Below, in pieces: positions 7,866-15,936 of a stretch of 64,000 nucleotides of DNA. The notes beneath the pieces are model-generated. The model ran no database searches and was not told the origin of the DNA. It saw only the letters and a program-made list of their open reading frames with translations. Numbering within the stretch: the first letter of the stretch is position 1; each line of letters opens with the position of its first letter. The DNA is taken from assembly GCA_030653385.1 (NCBI GenBank), contig JAURZM010000009.1, positions 1 through 64,000 of the forward strand, written 5' to 3'. Both the position numbers and the translations under genes were made by a program. Source of the DNA: Rubrivivax sp. (GTDB lineage: Bacteria > Pseudomonadota > Gammaproteobacteria > Burkholderiales > Burkholderiaceae_C).

Positions 7866-9413
7866 GTGACCGAACCCGACTCGAACGACCGCAGCAAGCA
7901 GCCAGGCCCGCCAAGCACACCGGCGGCCACGGCCCCAGCGGTGGTGGGCAGCACGGGCGGCCACCTGCTCCGGGGCTCGATCTGGATGATCGCGGTGCGG
8001 TGGGCCATGCGCCTCATCGGCCTGGTCAGCACCATGATCCTGGCGCGCTTGCTGGCGCCCGACGACTTCGGTCTCATCGCCATGGTCATGTTGACCTACG
8101 GCCTGCTCGAAACCATCTCCTATGCCGGTGTCGATCTGGCGCTGATGCGTTCGGGCGCCGACTCGCGTGCCCACTACGACACGGCCTGGACGGTGCAGAT
8201 CCTGCAAGGCATCTTCATCGCCACCTGCCTGGTGATCGCGGCACCCTACGTGGCCAGCTACTTCAACGAACCGCGGGTTCAAGAGGTCATGTACTGGGTG
8301 GTGCTGCGACCGCTGATCGACTCGCTGCAGAACATCGGCACCGTGGCCTTTCGCAAGGAACTGGACTTCGCCAAGGAATTCCGCTTCACCATCTACGTCA
8401 AGGCGCTGAACTTCTTCGTGGTCATCGGCATGGCGCTGTGGCTGCGCAGCTACTGGGCCCTGGTCTACGGCTCGATCATCGCGTCGATAGTGGGCGTGGC
8501 CGTGAGCTATGCCATGCACCCCTACCGGCCACGCCTGTCGCTGGCCAAGATCAAGGAAATCTGGGGCTTCTCGCAGTGGCTGATGATCTCCCGCATCGGT
8601 TCTTACTTGAACCGCAAGTGCGACGAGATGGTGGTGGGTGGTTACGCCGGCACCACGGCCATGGGCAACTACCACGTGGCCAATGAACTGGCCACCTTGC
8701 CCAGCAGCGAAATCGTGATGCCGATCAGGCGCGCGATGTTCCCGACGCTCACCAAGATTGCCGACCGCAAGGAAGAGTTCACCGCCGCCGTGCTGTCGGG
8801 TTTTTCCAGTGTGTCGGCACTGTGCCTGTTCGTCAGCTTTTCCCTGCTGGTCACGGCGCCCGAAGTGGTCAGCGTGGTGCTGGGCAGCAAGTGGAGCGAA
8901 GCGGCCCCGCTGATGAAATGGATGGCGCTGTTTGGCGGTTTTTCTGCGTTGGTGCTGGTGCTCGAGGTGCCGCTGTGGGTGGCCGGCAAGACCAACATCT
9001 CAGCGGCGCAGACGTGGCTGGAACTGGCCATCATTCTGCCGGCCACGCTGCTGGCGGTGCAGTCCTACGGCGCTGAAGGTGCAGCCGCAGCGCGTGCGGG
9101 TGTGTCGATGTTGATGGTGCCCATCATGATGGCACTCACGGCACGCTACGGCAGCGTCAGCTTTGTGCAGCTGGCTGGTGCGTTGGCGCGCCCGCTGGCT
9201 GCAGCCGTGATCATGGCCGCCGTGGTGCACAGCCTGCCCCTGGACAGTGTCGGGCCTGCTCTGCTTCGCCTGGCAGCCAAGGGCGCGGTCTGCACCGTTT
9301 TGTATCCGCTGCTGCTGCTGCTGCTGTGGCGCCTGTCGGGGCGCCCCCCGGGTGTGGAAGCCACGGTCGTGAAGCTGGTTCGCGACAAGCTGTCCAGCCG
9401 GCGGACCGTTTGA
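7866..9413 (+). CDS. Oligosaccharide flippase family protein (Wzx/WzxC-like)
   Basis: The protein is 515 residues with about 12-14 hydrophobic helices, matching the MOP superfamily of polysaccharide flippases, which move lipid-linked sugar repeats across the inner membrane. RGSIWMIAVRWAMRLIGLVSTMILARLLAP is the usual first module (split here by prose: RGSIWMIAVRW then a Leu-Ala-Arg-Leu-Leu run). The ORF is open upstream, but those residues look non-coding; the GTG at 7866 begins VTEPDSNDRSKQ and is my preferred start, with a further cytoplasmic leader before the first helix. Its presence implies a Wzy/Wzx-type assembly route, although no polymerase or glycosyltransferase is in the window. The GNAT-like gene follows after 20 bases. 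Confidence 0.87.
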   Translation: MTEPDSNDRSKQPGPPSTPAATAPAVVGSTGGHLLRGSIWMIAVRWAMRLIGLVSTMILARLLAPDDFGLIAMVMLTYGLLETISYAGVDLALMRSGADSRAHYDTAWTVQILQGIFIATCLVIAAPYVASYFNEPRVQEVMYWVVLRPLIDSLQNIGTVAFRKELDFAKEFRFTIYVKALNFFVVIGMALWLRSYWALVYGSIIASIVGVAVSYAMHPYRPRLSLAKIKEIWGFSQWLMISRIGSYLNRKCDEMVVGGYAGTTAMGNYHVANELATLPSSEIVMPIRRAMFPTLTKIADRKEEFTAAVLSGFSSVSALCLFVSFSLLVTAPEVVSVVLGSKWSEAAPLMKWMALFGGFSALVLVLEVPLWVAGKTNISAAQTWLELAIILPATLLAVQSYGAEGAAAARAGVSMLMVPIMMALTARYGSVSFVQLAGALARPLAAAVIMAAVVHSLPLDSVGPALLRLAAKGAVCTVLYPLLLLLLWRLSGRPPGVEATVVKLVRDKLSSRRTV

Positions 9414-9433
9414 GCCCGTGACGGGAAACACCG

Positions 9434-10285
9434 ATGCAAGTTCTGCCCATTCAAGAACCCGACCTGGAAGCCATTGGCACATTTCTGCACGAGCACCTGT
9501 CAAAGCGCATTGCGCCGCAGGCCTGGAGCGACTCTTTGCGCCATCGCTGGGCAGGCTCGCAGCCGAACTTCGGCATGCAACTGCTCACCGACGAAGGCCA
9601 CCGAGTGGGTGTCTTGTGCGCCGTTTATTCCGACCAGGTGGTCAACGGCAAGCCTGAACGTTTCTGCAACCCGCACAGCTGGTGTGTGCTGGACGAACAC
9701 CGCCACGCCAGCATCAACCTGGTGTTGGCCGTGCTGCGCCAGCGTGACTACCACTTCACGATGTTCACGCCCAACCCCAAAGTGGCGCAGGTGTTCATGG
9801 GCCTGCGCTTCCGGCTGCTGGACGACGGGCTGCTGTACTTTCCCAACCTGCCCCGGCTGTGGCCTTCGGCGGCCGGCAGTTTTGTCGAAGCGCGCAAGGA
9901 CCACATCGCCGCCCGCCTGCAGGGCCCTGCGCTGGCTGAATTCGAAGCCCACCGCAACATCCCCTGGCTGAACTTCGTCGCGTTTGGTTGCCCGGGCGAC
10001 ACCTGCCTGGCCATCTATAAACGTGGGCGCTGGAAACGCATGGCCTGCGCGATGCTGGGCCACCTGAGCGACCCCCAGGCGTGGCAGCGCCACGGCCACT
10101 TGCTGCGCCAGCACCTGCTGGGCCGGGGCATGCCGGTTTCGCGCATCGAGTCGCGCTTCGTGCCGGCGGCGCCACCCTTGGCCTACCGCACCCGACGCAC
10201 CCAGCCCAAGCTGGTGTCCACGCGCACGCTGAGCGACGCTCAGGTGCGTGATGTCTACAGCGAGCTGATGGCCTTGGACATCTGA
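9434..10285 (+). CDS. GNAT-like acyltransferase-fold protein, function unknown
   Basis: This 283-residue soluble protein is probably cotranscribed with the flippase, 20 bases upstream. The first 130 residues read like a GNAT N-acyltransferase fold (HRVGVLCAVYSDQVV, then SINLVLAVLRQRDYHFTMFTPNPKVAQVFMGL, here given as two halves of the same region), with a strand pattern like the acetyl-CoA-binding core. The C-terminal half is basic and has no recognised motif. I do not recognise a specific family. The setting suggests a role in modifying the polysaccharide or its precursors, but that is inference from position only. Confidence 0.7.
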   Translation: MQVLPIQEPDLEAIGTFLHEHLSKRIAPQAWSDSLRHRWAGSQPNFGMQLLTDEGHRVGVLCAVYSDQVVNGKPERFCNPHSWCVLDEHRHASINLVLAVLRQRDYHFTMFTPNPKVAQVFMGLRFRLLDDGLLYFPNLPRLWPSAAGSFVEARKDHIAARLQGPALAEFEAHRNIPWLNFVAFGCPGDTCLAIYKRGRWKRMACAMLGHLSDPQAWQRHGHLLRQHLLGRGMPVSRIESRFVPAAPPLAYRTRRTQPKLVSTRTLSDAQVRDVYSELMALDI

Positions 10286-10309
10286 GCCGCAGGCGGGCCC
10301 GTCACCCGT

Positions 10310-11761
10310 TCACTCGGCCATCTGGCGCACCACGGCCAGCAGGGCGTCCAGATTGGACGCCACCTCCACCTTCAGGATCGACGCTGTCTGGTCGGTGGCC
10401 AGGCGCGGCAGGCGCGTGTGCACCACACGCACGTGGCGCAGGCTGCGGTTCAGGTCGTCGGCCAGCACCTCGGCGGCGGCCTTGGCCATGGCGTACTCGG
10501 TCATGCCCTTGGGACGCTCGGTGATGAACACCGTCGAAGGCAGGTACACCTTCACGGGCTTGTCGCGTTCGACGCCATCCAGCCACTGGCAGAGCTCGTA
10601 GAAACGCTGCAGATAAAAGCCCACGAATTCGTCGAAGGCGCCACGGCTGAACAGTTCCTTGCGCTTGGCGTAGATGCGGGGTGTGGCAAAGAAGTACACC
10701 GCGTCTAGCGTGGCCGGGTCCAGGCCCGGGGCGCCGTGAAAGGCGGTGCCCAGGTCCAGCGGCAGGGTGCTGCAGTGGCCGCGCCCGTGGCCGTTGATGT
10801 CGGCCGCCACGGCCAGCGCGTCGTGGCGGCCGGCGGCATACGAGACGATGACGTCGCCGCCGCCGGCAGCCAGAATCTTCGCCACGGTTTCACCCAGGCC
10901 GCGTGAACCACCGATCACCAGCGACCGGCTGCCTTTGAACTCGGCGCCTTCCAGGTGCGCAGCCACCGCCTGTGCGCTGGGTTGCAGTTGTGGGGGTGGG
11001 CGCTGGAAGGCGCGCAGTTCGCCCCGCACCGCGCCGTCGAAAGCCACGGTGAACAGGCGGAAGCGCGGGTCGTACTTCAGCACATCGAAGCGCAGCCCGG
11101 TGCTGCCACTGGCAACGGTGCTGAAGTGCAGCGAAGAAAACACCGAATGCAGCCCCGGGCAGACCATGCCAACGAAGAAGGACAGGCGCGCCACGTCTGA
11201 CAGTCCCCTGGTGCCCAGCAGCGCAGCAGCATGCGGGAAACTGCTGGCCAGTGTGTCGCTCCAGTCAGCCAGTTCGATCGGCAGGCCGGTCTGCGAGCCT
11301 GCAACTTCGTCCAGCGGCGCAGCCAACTCGCCAATGCGGCGCGGCGCAATCGCCGACGCCGCACCAGGTGCCGCGGCCCTTGTGCTGCTGGCAACCGACG
11401 CCGTGTCGATGCTGACTTCGGTGCACACCAAATCATCGACGGCAGCCACGATGCGGATGAGCCCGTCTTCGTCGGTGGTCTGGCTGAACACCACCGGGTC
11501 GCCCACGTTCACGGTGTTGGCGAAGTTGCACGACACCCGCAAGGCCGCCACTTCCCCTGGGTGCTGCCACATTTCGAGTGCGTGCATGAGCGTGTGAACG
11601 CCGTGCACCACCTGGCGCCCCGACAGCAGCCGGCGCGCGGCCACGGCGTCCATGTGCATCGGGTTCCAGTCGCGCGACTGCGCGGCAAAGCTGCGCTGGT
11701 CGTCGGGGGTGAAGGTTTTGGTGCCAAGCAGCTTGGCAGCCGGGGCAGGGCGCTGATTCAT
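10310..11761 (-). CDS. MaoC-like double-hotdog protein fused to a short-chain dehydrogenase
   Basis: The 483-residue protein joins three parts. Residues about 10-120 are a MaoC-type hydratase domain with SRDWNPMHMD and VVHGVHTLM, retaining the catalytic Asp/His motif. Residues about 150-280 look like a second hotdog domain. Residues about 285-483 are an NAD(P)-dependent reductase with the nucleotide loop VIGGSRGLGE, an upstream Ser in YLPSTVF and the catalytic YAMAK. Together they could hydrate or dehydrate and reduce an acyl thioester, as in fatty-acid chemistry. The ATG at 11761 was chosen over an upstream TTG. It is divergent from the FkbH-ACP pair, which could supply an ACP-bound substrate. 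Confidence 0.82.
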   Translation of the reverse strand: MNQRPAPAAKLLGTKTFTPDDQRSFAAQSRDWNPMHMDAVAARRLLSGRQVVHGVHTLMHALEMWQHPGEVAALRVSCNFANTVNVGDPVVFSQTTDEDGLIRIVAAVDDLVCTEVSIDTASVASSTRAAAPGAASAIAPRRIGELAAPLDEVAGSQTGLPIELADWSDTLASSFPHAAALLGTRGLSDVARLSFFVGMVCPGLHSVFSSLHFSTVASGSTGLRFDVLKYDPRFRLFTVAFDGAVRGELRAFQRPPPQLQPSAQAVAAHLEGAEFKGSRSLVIGGSRGLGETVAKILAAGGGDVIVSYAAGRHDALAVAADINGHGRGHCSTLPLDLGTAFHGAPGLDPATLDAVYFFATPRIYAKRKELFSRGAFDEFVGFYLQRFYELCQWLDGVERDKPVKVYLPSTVFITERPKGMTEYAMAKAAAEVLADDLNRSLRHVRVVHTRLPRLATDQTASILKVEVASNLDALLAVVRQMAE

Positions 11762-11879
11762 GCCGCGGATGATGGCATCGGCCTTCAACTGCCTGCGGCT
11801 GCAAGCGCGGCGTTCGGTGATCTTTTTGGCAGCGTGTGCGCCGGGCCCGCGAAGGCAGCATGGTAGCCTCGAAAACCCT

Positions 11880-13823
11880 ATGGAATCGCGTGCCGGAACC
11901 CCGGTGAGGCCTGTGCCAAAGCCGCCCGTGAGTTACCCGCCGCCCCGCCTGATGGCCATTTCCGACACTGAAAAACTCCTGTCCACCGAGAGCCTGGCCC
12001 AGTTGCGAGCTGAACTGGGCGCGGGTCGGGTGCCGGCCGGCCCGGCGCAGGCTCAGCAGGTCACTGCCCACGCCAAGGCGCTGCTTGCACCTTCGCAGGC
12101 CTTGCGCATCGGCTTCGTGCACACCTACACCAGCGACCTGCTCGACCCGTGGATGGCGATGTCTGGCGCCGTGCAGGGGCTCGACGTGGTGTGCCACCAC
12201 GCGCCCTATGGCCTGGCGCTTCAAGAAGCCTCGGCCCAGTCAGCCCTGGTGCAGTTTCAGCCCCACGTGACGGTGCTGCTGCTGCAGCGCGAAGACTTGC
12301 ACCCCGGCCTGTCGCGGCCCATCACCGGGTTGGGCAAGGAAGGCCAGGCGCAGATGCGGGCGCAGGCCTTGCAGCGTGTGCAGGAAATCGTGTCACTGTT
12401 TCGCGAACACAAGGTCGGCCAGATGGTGGTGAGTTTTCTGCCGCGCCTGGCTGGCCCGACACTGGGCCTTTACGACGCGCAGGCCGAAACATCCGAGTCG
12501 GTCTGGTGGGCCACCTTCAAGGCCGAGTTCGGCCAGTGGCTGCGCAGCAGCGTGCCGTCTTCGCTGTTCCTCGACCTGGACGAGGTGCTGCTGGACGTGG
12601 GCCGAGCCGGCTTTTTCGACAAGCGCTTCTGGTATTCAGCGCGTTTTCCATTTGCGTCGGCTGCGGCCCGCGAACTGAGCCGCCGCCTGGTGGCCGTGGG
12701 CATGGCCGTGGTCAGGCCCAAGGCCAAGGTGCTGGTGCTGGACGCCGACAACACGCTGTGGGGCGGTGTCATTGGTGAAGACGGCATGGACGGCATCAAG
12801 CTGGGCCCCGACTACCCGGGCAATGTGTTCGTCGACTTCCAGCGGCGCATCCTGGACCTGCAGCAGCGCGGCCTGATCCTGGCCATGTGCAGCAAGAACA
12901 ACGCGGCCGACGTGGACGAGGTGCTGAAGCAGCACCCGCACCAGGTGCTGCGCGACGAGCACTTTGCGGCGCGCCGGGTCAACTGGGTGCCCAAGGCCGA
13001 CAACCTGAGTTCCCTGGCCAAAGAGCTGAACTTGGGGCTGGATTCCTTCATCTTCGTCGACGATAGCGACCACGAATGTGCGGCCGTCCGGCACGCGCTG
13101 CCCCAGGTGGAAGTGGTGCAGGTGCCGTCGCGGGCCACGGAAGTGGCCACCTGCCTGGACCAGGTGGCTCGGCTGGAGATCCTGTCGTTGACCAGTGAAG
13201 ACCTGGCGAAGACCGAGATGTACGCGCAGGACCGCCGCCGCCGCGAACTGATGGACGACACGGGCGGTGCCGCTGCCGGTGGTGACTACCTGCAGCGACT
13301 GGCCATGAAGATGACCGTGCGTTTCGACGCGGCGGCCAACTTGACACGGCTGGCCCAGCTGACGCAGAAGACCAATCAGTTCAACCTGAGCACCAAACGT
13401 TACGACGAAGCCCAGCTGAAGCAGATGCTGCAGGAAGAGGAGTGGTGGGTAGCCGACTTTTCCCTGGCCGATGTGTTTGGTGACAGCGGCGTGGTCGGGC
13501 TCGCCCTGGTGCAACTGCGCGCACCTGGGCTGGCACACATCGACACGTTCCTGATGTCGTGCCGGGTCATCGGCCGCACGGCCGAAGACGCCTTCCTGAA
13601 CACGCTTTTGCGTCGCCTGGCCGAACGGGGCGTAGAGACCGTGACGGCGGAGTACATCGCCACCGCGAAGAACGACTTGGTCAAGTCCTTCCTGCCCGAT
13701 CGCGGTTTCCAGCCCGCCGAGGCGGGCCAGTTCCAGCGCGACCTGCTGCGGGCGCCACCGCAGGCAGAAACCGAATTCCCCATTCAGATCTTGATGGCCC
13801 AGCCGCCAAAGGTTCGCCAATGA
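11880..13823 (+). CDS. FkbH-type HAD-IIIC family protein
   Basis: The product (647 residues from ATG 11880; ATG 11952 is also possible) has a HAD phosphatase/transferase core, VLVLDADNTLWGG with nucleophile Asp288 and Asp290, and FIFVDDSDHECAAV as a later HAD motif. About 270 residues precede the core and resemble the N-terminal SGNH-like domain of long FkbH-like proteins. A C-terminal part of about 150 residues looks GNAT-like. Characterised FkbH proteins take the glyceryl group of 1,3-bisphosphoglycerate, dephosphorylate it and load it on an acyl carrier protein. The ACP gene overlaps this stop by ATGA, so the pair is probably translated together. Glyceryl-ACP formation is likely but inferred. 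Confidence 0.87.
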   Translation: MESRAGTPVRPVPKPPVSYPPPRLMAISDTEKLLSTESLAQLRAELGAGRVPAGPAQAQQVTAHAKALLAPSQALRIGFVHTYTSDLLDPWMAMSGAVQGLDVVCHHAPYGLALQEASAQSALVQFQPHVTVLLLQREDLHPGLSRPITGLGKEGQAQMRAQALQRVQEIVSLFREHKVGQMVVSFLPRLAGPTLGLYDAQAETSESVWWATFKAEFGQWLRSSVPSSLFLDLDEVLLDVGRAGFFDKRFWYSARFPFASAAARELSRRLVAVGMAVVRPKAKVLVLDADNTLWGGVIGEDGMDGIKLGPDYPGNVFVDFQRRILDLQQRGLILAMCSKNNAADVDEVLKQHPHQVLRDEHFAARRVNWVPKADNLSSLAKELNLGLDSFIFVDDSDHECAAVRHALPQVEVVQVPSRATEVATCLDQVARLEILSLTSEDLAKTEMYAQDRRRRELMDDTGGAAAGGDYLQRLAMKMTVRFDAAANLTRLAQLTQKTNQFNLSTKRYDEAQLKQMLQEEEWWVADFSLADVFGDSGVVGLALVQLRAPGLAHIDTFLMSCRVIGRTAEDAFLNTLLRRLAERGVETVTAEYIATAKNDLVKSFLPDRGFQPAEAGQFQRDLLRAPPQAETEFPIQILMAQPPKVRQ

Positions 13824-14059
13824 CCGCCACTTTCCAGAAGCTTCAACAGACCATTGCCACCACGCTGAAGGTGCCGCCGGCCAAGATCACCGAGACCACC
13901 CGTGACCAGGACCTGCCGGCCTGGGATTCCTTGGGGCAGGTGAACCTGATCATGGCGCTGGAGCAGGAGTTCGGGGTCTACATCGAGGTCGAGGAATTCG
14001 GCAACCTGAATTCGGTGCCCGCGATCCTGGCCTACCTGGGACAACAAGGCGTTTCGTGA
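13820..14059 (+). CDS. Acyl carrier protein, partner of FkbH-like protein
   Basis: A 79-residue carrier protein with the phosphopantetheine site in AWDSLGQVNLI (Ser37) and an acidic helix II (MALEQEFGVYIEVEEF). The ATG at 13820 overlaps the FkbH stop (ATGA), and its own stop overlaps the next gene's ATG at 14056, so three genes are tightly coupled. The likely job is to carry an acyl group, possibly glyceryl, between the FkbH-like loader and a transferase. Sequence and length are typical of discrete ACPs; it is not the fatty-acid AcpP by context. Confidence 0.93.
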   Translation: MTATFQKLQQTIATTLKVPPAKITETTRDQDLPAWDSLGQVNLIMALEQEFGVYIEVEEFGNLNSVPAILAYLGQQGVS

Positions 14060-15813
14060 GCACTGCCGCGGTGGCCCCCCGCGCCTTCATGTTGGCGGGG
14101 TCCGGTGGCGCACTGTGCGCGGTGTACTTCGAGCCCCGCGCTGGCGTAGCCCCGCTGGGCGATGTGCTGGTGGTGCCGGCTTTTGCCGAAGAGATGAACC
14201 GCTGCCGGGCCATGGTTGCCTTGCAGGCCCGAGCGCTGGCCGAGCTGGGCGTGGGCACGCTGGTGGTCGACCCCCATGGCACGGGTGACAGCGCAGGCGA
14301 GTTTTCGCAGGCCAGCTGGGCGCAATGGCGCCAGGACCTGTTGCTGGCGGTGGCCTGGCTCGATGCTCATGGCAAGGGCTGCCGCGCCCTGCTGGCGCTT
14401 CGCCTGGGCGCCATCATGGCTGCCGAACTGGTGCGCGAATGCCCGCGGGTGAGCCAGTTGGTCTTGTGGCAGCCGGTGCTGTCGGGCAAGACTTTCTACA
14501 CACAGTTCCTGCGCATCCGGCTGGCCGCCGAGATGAACCAGCCGGACCGCATCAAGTCCACCAACGAACTGCGTGCGATGAGTGCGCAAGGCCAGCTGGT
14601 CGAGGTGTCGGGCTACGAGGTCGGGCCGACGCTGGCGGCGGAACTGGACGGCCTGAACTTCGACCTGTCCGCCTGTGCGGAGCGCTTGGCCATCGACTGG
14701 TTCGAAGTGCAGACCGATGCCGAAGCCAGCCTGGCGCCGGCTTCGCAGAAGACCATCGACACCCTGCGGTCGTCGGTGGCCAGCCTGCATGCCCAGGCGG
14801 TGACGGGCCCTGCGTTTTGGCACGTGCACGAACGTGAAGTGGCCCCCGCGCTGATTGCGGCCACCGCGATGCGTGTCGGTAACTGGGTGGCAGCACCGCC
14901 GCCGGGGCCAGTCGAACGGGACTGCCCCGCAGAAGTGGCGAACCCGACCGAACTGCCGCTGTTTTTGCCCTGTGGGCCCGACAGCTTGTCGGCCTGCTTG
15001 CACCAGGGTGCGCCGGCCGCGAAGCGGGGTGTGGTGATCGTGGTGGCGGGCGGACCGCAGTACCGGGCCGGTGCACACCGCCAGTTTGTGTCGCTGGCGC
15101 GCAAGCTGGCCGGAGTGGGGCACCCGGTGCTGCGTTTCGACCTGCGTGGCATGGGCGACAGCACAGGAAGCTACCTGGGTTTCGAACACTCGGCGCCCGA
15201 CATCCGCGCTGCCATCGACGGCCTGCTGGCGCGCCAGGCCGACCTGCGCGAAGTGGTACTTGTTGGCGAATGCGAGTCTGCGTCGGGCATCTTGTTCTAC
15301 GCCTGGCAGGATCAGCGTGTAACAGGTGTGGTGCTGGTCAATCCCTGGGTTCGCACCGCAGAAGGCCAGGCGCAGGTGATCCTGAAGGACTACTACCTGG
15401 ACCGCCTGCGGTCGCCGGCTTTCTGGCGCAAGCTGCGCAGCGGCGAATTCAGGCTTGGCGAGTCGTTGTTGTCGCTGCTGGATGTGGTCCGCGCCTATGT
15501 GCGAGGCAAGCGCATGTTTGCCAAATCGAGCCTGGGCCATGTCAAGGACGACTTGGCTGGAATGCCGCTGCCCGTGAAAACTGCCACAGGTTTGAGCCGT
15601 TTCCATGGCCGTGTCATGTTGCTGATGAGCGGCCATGACTACATTGCCAGGGAGTTTGATGAGGTCACTGCCGCGTCGCGTGCATGGGATGGCTTGCTGG
15701 AAAGCGAGCGAGTCGTGCGCAAGGAAGTGGACGGAGCCGACCACACATTCTCGAAGAGAGCCTGGAAAGACAGCGCGTCGGACGCGGTGGTGGCTTGGGT
15801 GGATAGCTGGTGA
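14056..15813 (+). CDS. Fused double alpha/beta hydrolase (exosortase-A-associated types 2 and 1)
   Basis: The 585-residue protein contains two alpha/beta-hydrolase domains. Domain 1 (about 1-285) has VDPHGTGDSAGEFSQASW and, at the nucleophile elbow, LLALRLGAI, with Arg116 where Ser is usual. Domain 2 (about 296-585) has RFDLRGMGDSTGSYLGFE and VGECESASGI, with Cys406 at the elbow and a terminal GADHTF histidine motif. From memory, these elbows match the two hydrolase families found beside exosortase A, normally separate genes. They may act on acyl thioesters or release an acyl group from the ACP encoded immediately upstream, with which this gene overlaps. Domain 1 may be non-catalytic. Confidence 0.85.
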   Translation: MSTAAVAPRAFMLAGSGGALCAVYFEPRAGVAPLGDVLVVPAFAEEMNRCRAMVALQARALAELGVGTLVVDPHGTGDSAGEFSQASWAQWRQDLLLAVAWLDAHGKGCRALLALRLGAIMAAELVRECPRVSQLVLWQPVLSGKTFYTQFLRIRLAAEMNQPDRIKSTNELRAMSAQGQLVEVSGYEVGPTLAAELDGLNFDLSACAERLAIDWFEVQTDAEASLAPASQKTIDTLRSSVASLHAQAVTGPAFWHVHEREVAPALIAATAMRVGNWVAAPPPGPVERDCPAEVANPTELPLFLPCGPDSLSACLHQGAPAAKRGVVIVVAGGPQYRAGAHRQFVSLARKLAGVGHPVLRFDLRGMGDSTGSYLGFEHSAPDIRAAIDGLLARQADLREVVLVGECESASGILFYAWQDQRVTGVVLVNPWVRTAEGQAQVILKDYYLDRLRSPAFWRKLRSGEFRLGESLLSLLDVVRAYVRGKRMFAKSSLGHVKDDLAGMPLPVKTATGLSRFHGRVMLLMSGHDYIAREFDEVTAASRAWDGLLESERVVRKEVDGADHTFSKRAWKDSASDAVVAWVDSW

Positions 15814-15936
15814 AGTGAGGAGCACCGGCGTTTCACGCGGCACGCAAATTACATCGCGCGACACGTCCATCCGGGTAGTGCTACGAAACTCTGGTCCTGC
15901 GCCGAAAACGGGGTAGTTGACGAAAAGAGAGTGAAG

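Noticed and set aside
14032..15870. Long 612-codon frame on the minus strand opposite the double hydrolase gene
   Set aside because: It is His-, Gln- and Arg-rich, lacks any recognisable domain, and mirrors a gene with clear catalytic motifs; it is a high-GC shadow.
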